Under the pieces are notes generated by a model. The model was not told where the DNA came from. It searched no databases and was given only the letters and a program-made list of their open reading frames with translations. Shown piece after piece: positions 62,383 to 64,000 of a stretch of 64,000 nt of DNA. The translations under genes were made by a program, and so were the position numbers. The DNA is from DASWJZ01 sp963720705 (GTDB lineage Bacteria > Pseudomonadota > Alphaproteobacteria > Rhizobiales > Afifellaceae): assembly GCA_963720705.1 (NCBI GenBank), contig CAVRGJ010000018.1:48119-112118 (forward strand), in the 5' to 3' direction. Numbering within the stretch: position 1 is the stretch's first letter; each line of letters begins with the position of its first letter.

Positions 62383-62589
62383 CTAGTGCGCGAGCACGGC
62401 GAGAAGCAAGAGCGCCACAATGTTGGTGATCTTGATCATCGGGTTCACCGCCGGACCGGCCGTGTCCTTGTAGGGGTCGCCGACCGTGTCGCCGGTCACC
62501 GCCGCCTTATGCGCTTCCGAGCCCTTGCCGCCGTAGTGTCCGTCCTCGATGTATTTCTTGGCATTGTCCCATGCGCCGCCTGCCACCAC
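62383..62589 (-). pseudogene. hppA: 3' fragment of the membrane proton-pumping pyrophosphatase gene
   Basis: Only the last ~65 codons of hppA are present: GGAWDNAKKYIEDGHYGGKG, HKAAVTGDTVGDPYKDTAGP and NPMIKITNIVALLLLAVLAH, which matches the end of known H+-PPases, a protein of about 700 residues. Upstream of GGAWDN (about 62585) the similarity stops abruptly and the frame meets a stop codon. The rest of the gene should extend to the right, but AT-richer unrelated DNA is there instead. The gene is truncated by insertion or by a misjoined contig. Confidence 0.85.
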
Positions 62590-62712
62590 CCTCGCGGCGG
62601 CGCGCCTGCAATCTAATTTCCAGATTCAACATTTAATTGCATTTATTAGCAATTTAACCTATGGTTGACGAAAAAGCCCGATCCGTGCCATTCAGCCGGC
62701 TACGGAGGGCGC

Positions 62713-63496
62713 ATGTCGCTGCTGTCGGGGCCGGTCTCGAGACGGATGCTGCTACGTGTGGCCGCAAGTGGGGCGGTCACCCTACTCGCCGCAGCAGCGC
62801 CAGACAGTGTCCGCGCCGACGGCACGGACCCGCCTCAGGACTTCGAGCAGCAGCTCCTGAGCGAGGGCGTCCCAGGCGTTTGGTACGCGCTCTTCAGCGA
62901 CCAATCGGTCAAAGTTGCGAAATCGGGAGACGTCTACCCCGACCATCCGCTGTCGGACCCGATCTACTTCTACACGCTGGTCGATACCCGGCATGGCCCA
63001 TCGGGAGCGCAAGTCGCCTTTGTCTTCAATTCCATTCGGATCCTCGGATGGGAACGCCGGCTCCGCGTCCGAGCGCGCCTTCATAAGTAACAATCTGCCG
63101 AACGTCGATGCAGATCCGTCGGACGACTCACAGTTTGTGCCTCTTCAGGATTTCGTCGCCTTTCACGACGGCAGTGACGATGTCTACCTTCCCTCTGATC
63201 GCATCATCAGAAACAAGTATCACGTCCGATTGGACATTCCTGGTGCGGACCCCCTCTACACTCACGATCAAAGGCTTCGGCAACTGTTCCAATTCAGGGA
63301 CCCTCCGGGGGAGGCGCCCGAACGCCTCATACGGGTTTCGAAGATATACCGGCTACAAATCGGCAGTGGCGCTGACGTCAGAAAGTTCAGGATGGGCGGC
63401 TTCCTGCCTGAAATCGTACGTGCCCACATACGCATATTCCCAGTTGTGTACAACATAACCCCGATAGACGTCACCATAGGCGCACGCGATGGATGA
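62713..63496 (+). CDS. Predicted Tat-exported protein of unknown family (frameshifted)
   Basis: About 260 residues once joined. The N-terminus MSLLSGPVSRRMLLRVAASG then a hydrophobic run ending in VRA is a twin-arginine signal. The mature part is beta-rich and polar with no cysteine and no motif that I recognise: PIYFYTLVDTRHGPSGAQV, VYLPSDRIIRNKYHVRLDIP, LIRVSKIYRLQIGSG. The first frame ends soon after FNSIRIL and the next continues DGNAGSASERAFISNN, so one extra G at about 63046-63047 explains two apparent ORFs. Start at the ATG at 62713 with GGAGGG upstream. The AT-rich stretch 62590-62712 before it contains AATTGC / GCAATT around an 8-base loop. It is followed by a membrane-protein gene that overlaps it by eight bases. 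Confidence 0.65.
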
Positions 63497-64000
63497 GTTG
63501 GTCAAATTCATTCAAAGCATATTTAACTTTCGGCTCTGGATCGACAGTCTGCCTTACTTCACATTTGCGCGCGACGGAAGCAAAGAGAGAAGGGAGCTGA
63601 ACGAGCAGTTCGTAGCCGGTCTCCAGAAGACGATCATCCTCGGCGTCCTCATTATCGCAGCGAATTTCGCCTATCAGAAGCCCGACAAGCCCGCCAGCCT
63701 TACGGCAGATTTGTTGCCGGTTGTAATATCAGGCTTCGCTCTCTATTTGATCTCGTTTCTTATTGTCTATCTTCGCTTTGGGAATTTGGACAAAGCAAGA
63801 TTTGTAATAAACATTCTGATTATTCACCTCACGATGCTTTTCTCGCTGTTCCTACTTATTAGTATAATTGGGCTCGCGCGTTGGTACGATCATCTATTGT
63901 TCTCGTTCGACGAGATTCTCTCCGGACGCTGGTGGTTCGGTCCCTTCGTGTCGATGTCACTGGCACTCATATGCTCCGGAATCATCTCTCTCGCCTGCCT
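63489..64000 (+). CDS. Predicted multi-helix membrane protein, partial at the window end
   Basis: An open frame from the ATG at 63489 continues past the right edge without a stop, at least 170 residues. It begins MDELVKFIQSIFNFRLW, a cytoplasmic-looking segment, then has about four membrane helices: IILGVLIIAANF, LLPVVISGFALYLISFLIVYL, VINILIIHLTMLFSLFLL and FVSMSLALICSGIISLACL. I recognise no family. It overlaps the Tat-exported gene by eight bases (ATGGATGA), so both are probably translated together. GC content is clearly lower than in the rest of the window, a sign of transfer. Confidence 0.6.
   Translation, partial: MDELVKFIQSIFNFRLWIDSLPYFTFARDGSKERRELNEQFVAGLQKTIILGVLIIAANFAYQKPDKPASLTADLLPVVISGFALYLISFLIVYLRFGNLDKARFVINILIIHLTMLFSLFLLISIIGLARWYDHLLFSFDEILSGRWWFGPFVSMSLALICSGIISLAC

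Overview
The window comes from a GC-rich alphaproteobacterium, most likely of the order Hyphomicrobiales (Rhizobiales). The basis is gene content and order: hdaA, a PerM-type protein, pgsA, purM and purN in one block; ppk, ppx, rnd and aspS in another; a FeuPQ-like two-component pair; a ubiquinol-cytochrome c chaperone; DUF2842; and polyhydroxyalkanoate synthase. Most of it is ordinary, tightly packed chromosome with many 4-base start/stop overlaps. No gene-free stretch exceeds 300 bases. I see no insertion sequence, no CRISPR array and no replication origin.

Layout. 0-3.6 kb: thiBPQ thiamine importer on the minus strand behind a TPP riboswitch. 3.7-6.5 kb: a lone TatA, DUF192, a double cold-shock protein, sirtuin and glyoxalase I. 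6.6-8.3 kb: tRNA-Glu followed by a two-gene islet. 8.3-16.2 kb: a hexuronate locus (TRAP importer, UxaC, UxuB, ManD, GntR-type regulator) that would carry glucuronate to 2-keto-3-deoxygluconate. 16.2-23.9 kb: a LacI-controlled GtsABCD-like sugar ABC importer with a TIM-barrel isomerase and a Gfo/Idh/MocA oxidoreductase that ends in a histone-H1-like basic tail. 24-30.4 kb: DUF1127, recJ, glpX, hom, an aminotransferase and a lipoprotein. 30.5-35.7 kb: phaC and two related exported proteins of unknown function. 35.7-46.7 kb: aspS, rnd, ppx, ppk, hdaA, PerM, pgsA, purM, purN. 46.7-48.1 kb: ctaA and DUF2842. 48.1-55 kb: exopolysaccharide genes. 55-62.3 kb: tRNA-Pro, a FeuPQ-like system, MerR, ihfA, fabH, plsX, DUF177, a cytochrome bc1 chaperone and bamE. 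62.4-64 kb: only the last ~65 codons of hppA, then AT-richer DNA with two unrecognised genes that run off the window.

Quality of the sequence. Eight genes (thiP, manD, recJ, phaC, the 33.7-35.7 kb gene, aspS, purM and the 62.7-63.5 kb gene) are each broken by what reads as exactly one extra base, and removing one base restores a full-length protein. aspS and purM are housekeeping genes and all eight shifts have the same sign, so base-level errors in a draft assembly are a better explanation than real pseudogenes. I annotate these loci as single genes.

No clearly new defence or mobile system stands out. The most unusual items are the oxidoreductase with the basic tail, the tandem exported paralogs after phaC, the abrupt hppA junction with its two-gene module, and a Wzc-like protein whose kinase-like domain lacks the P-loop lysine.
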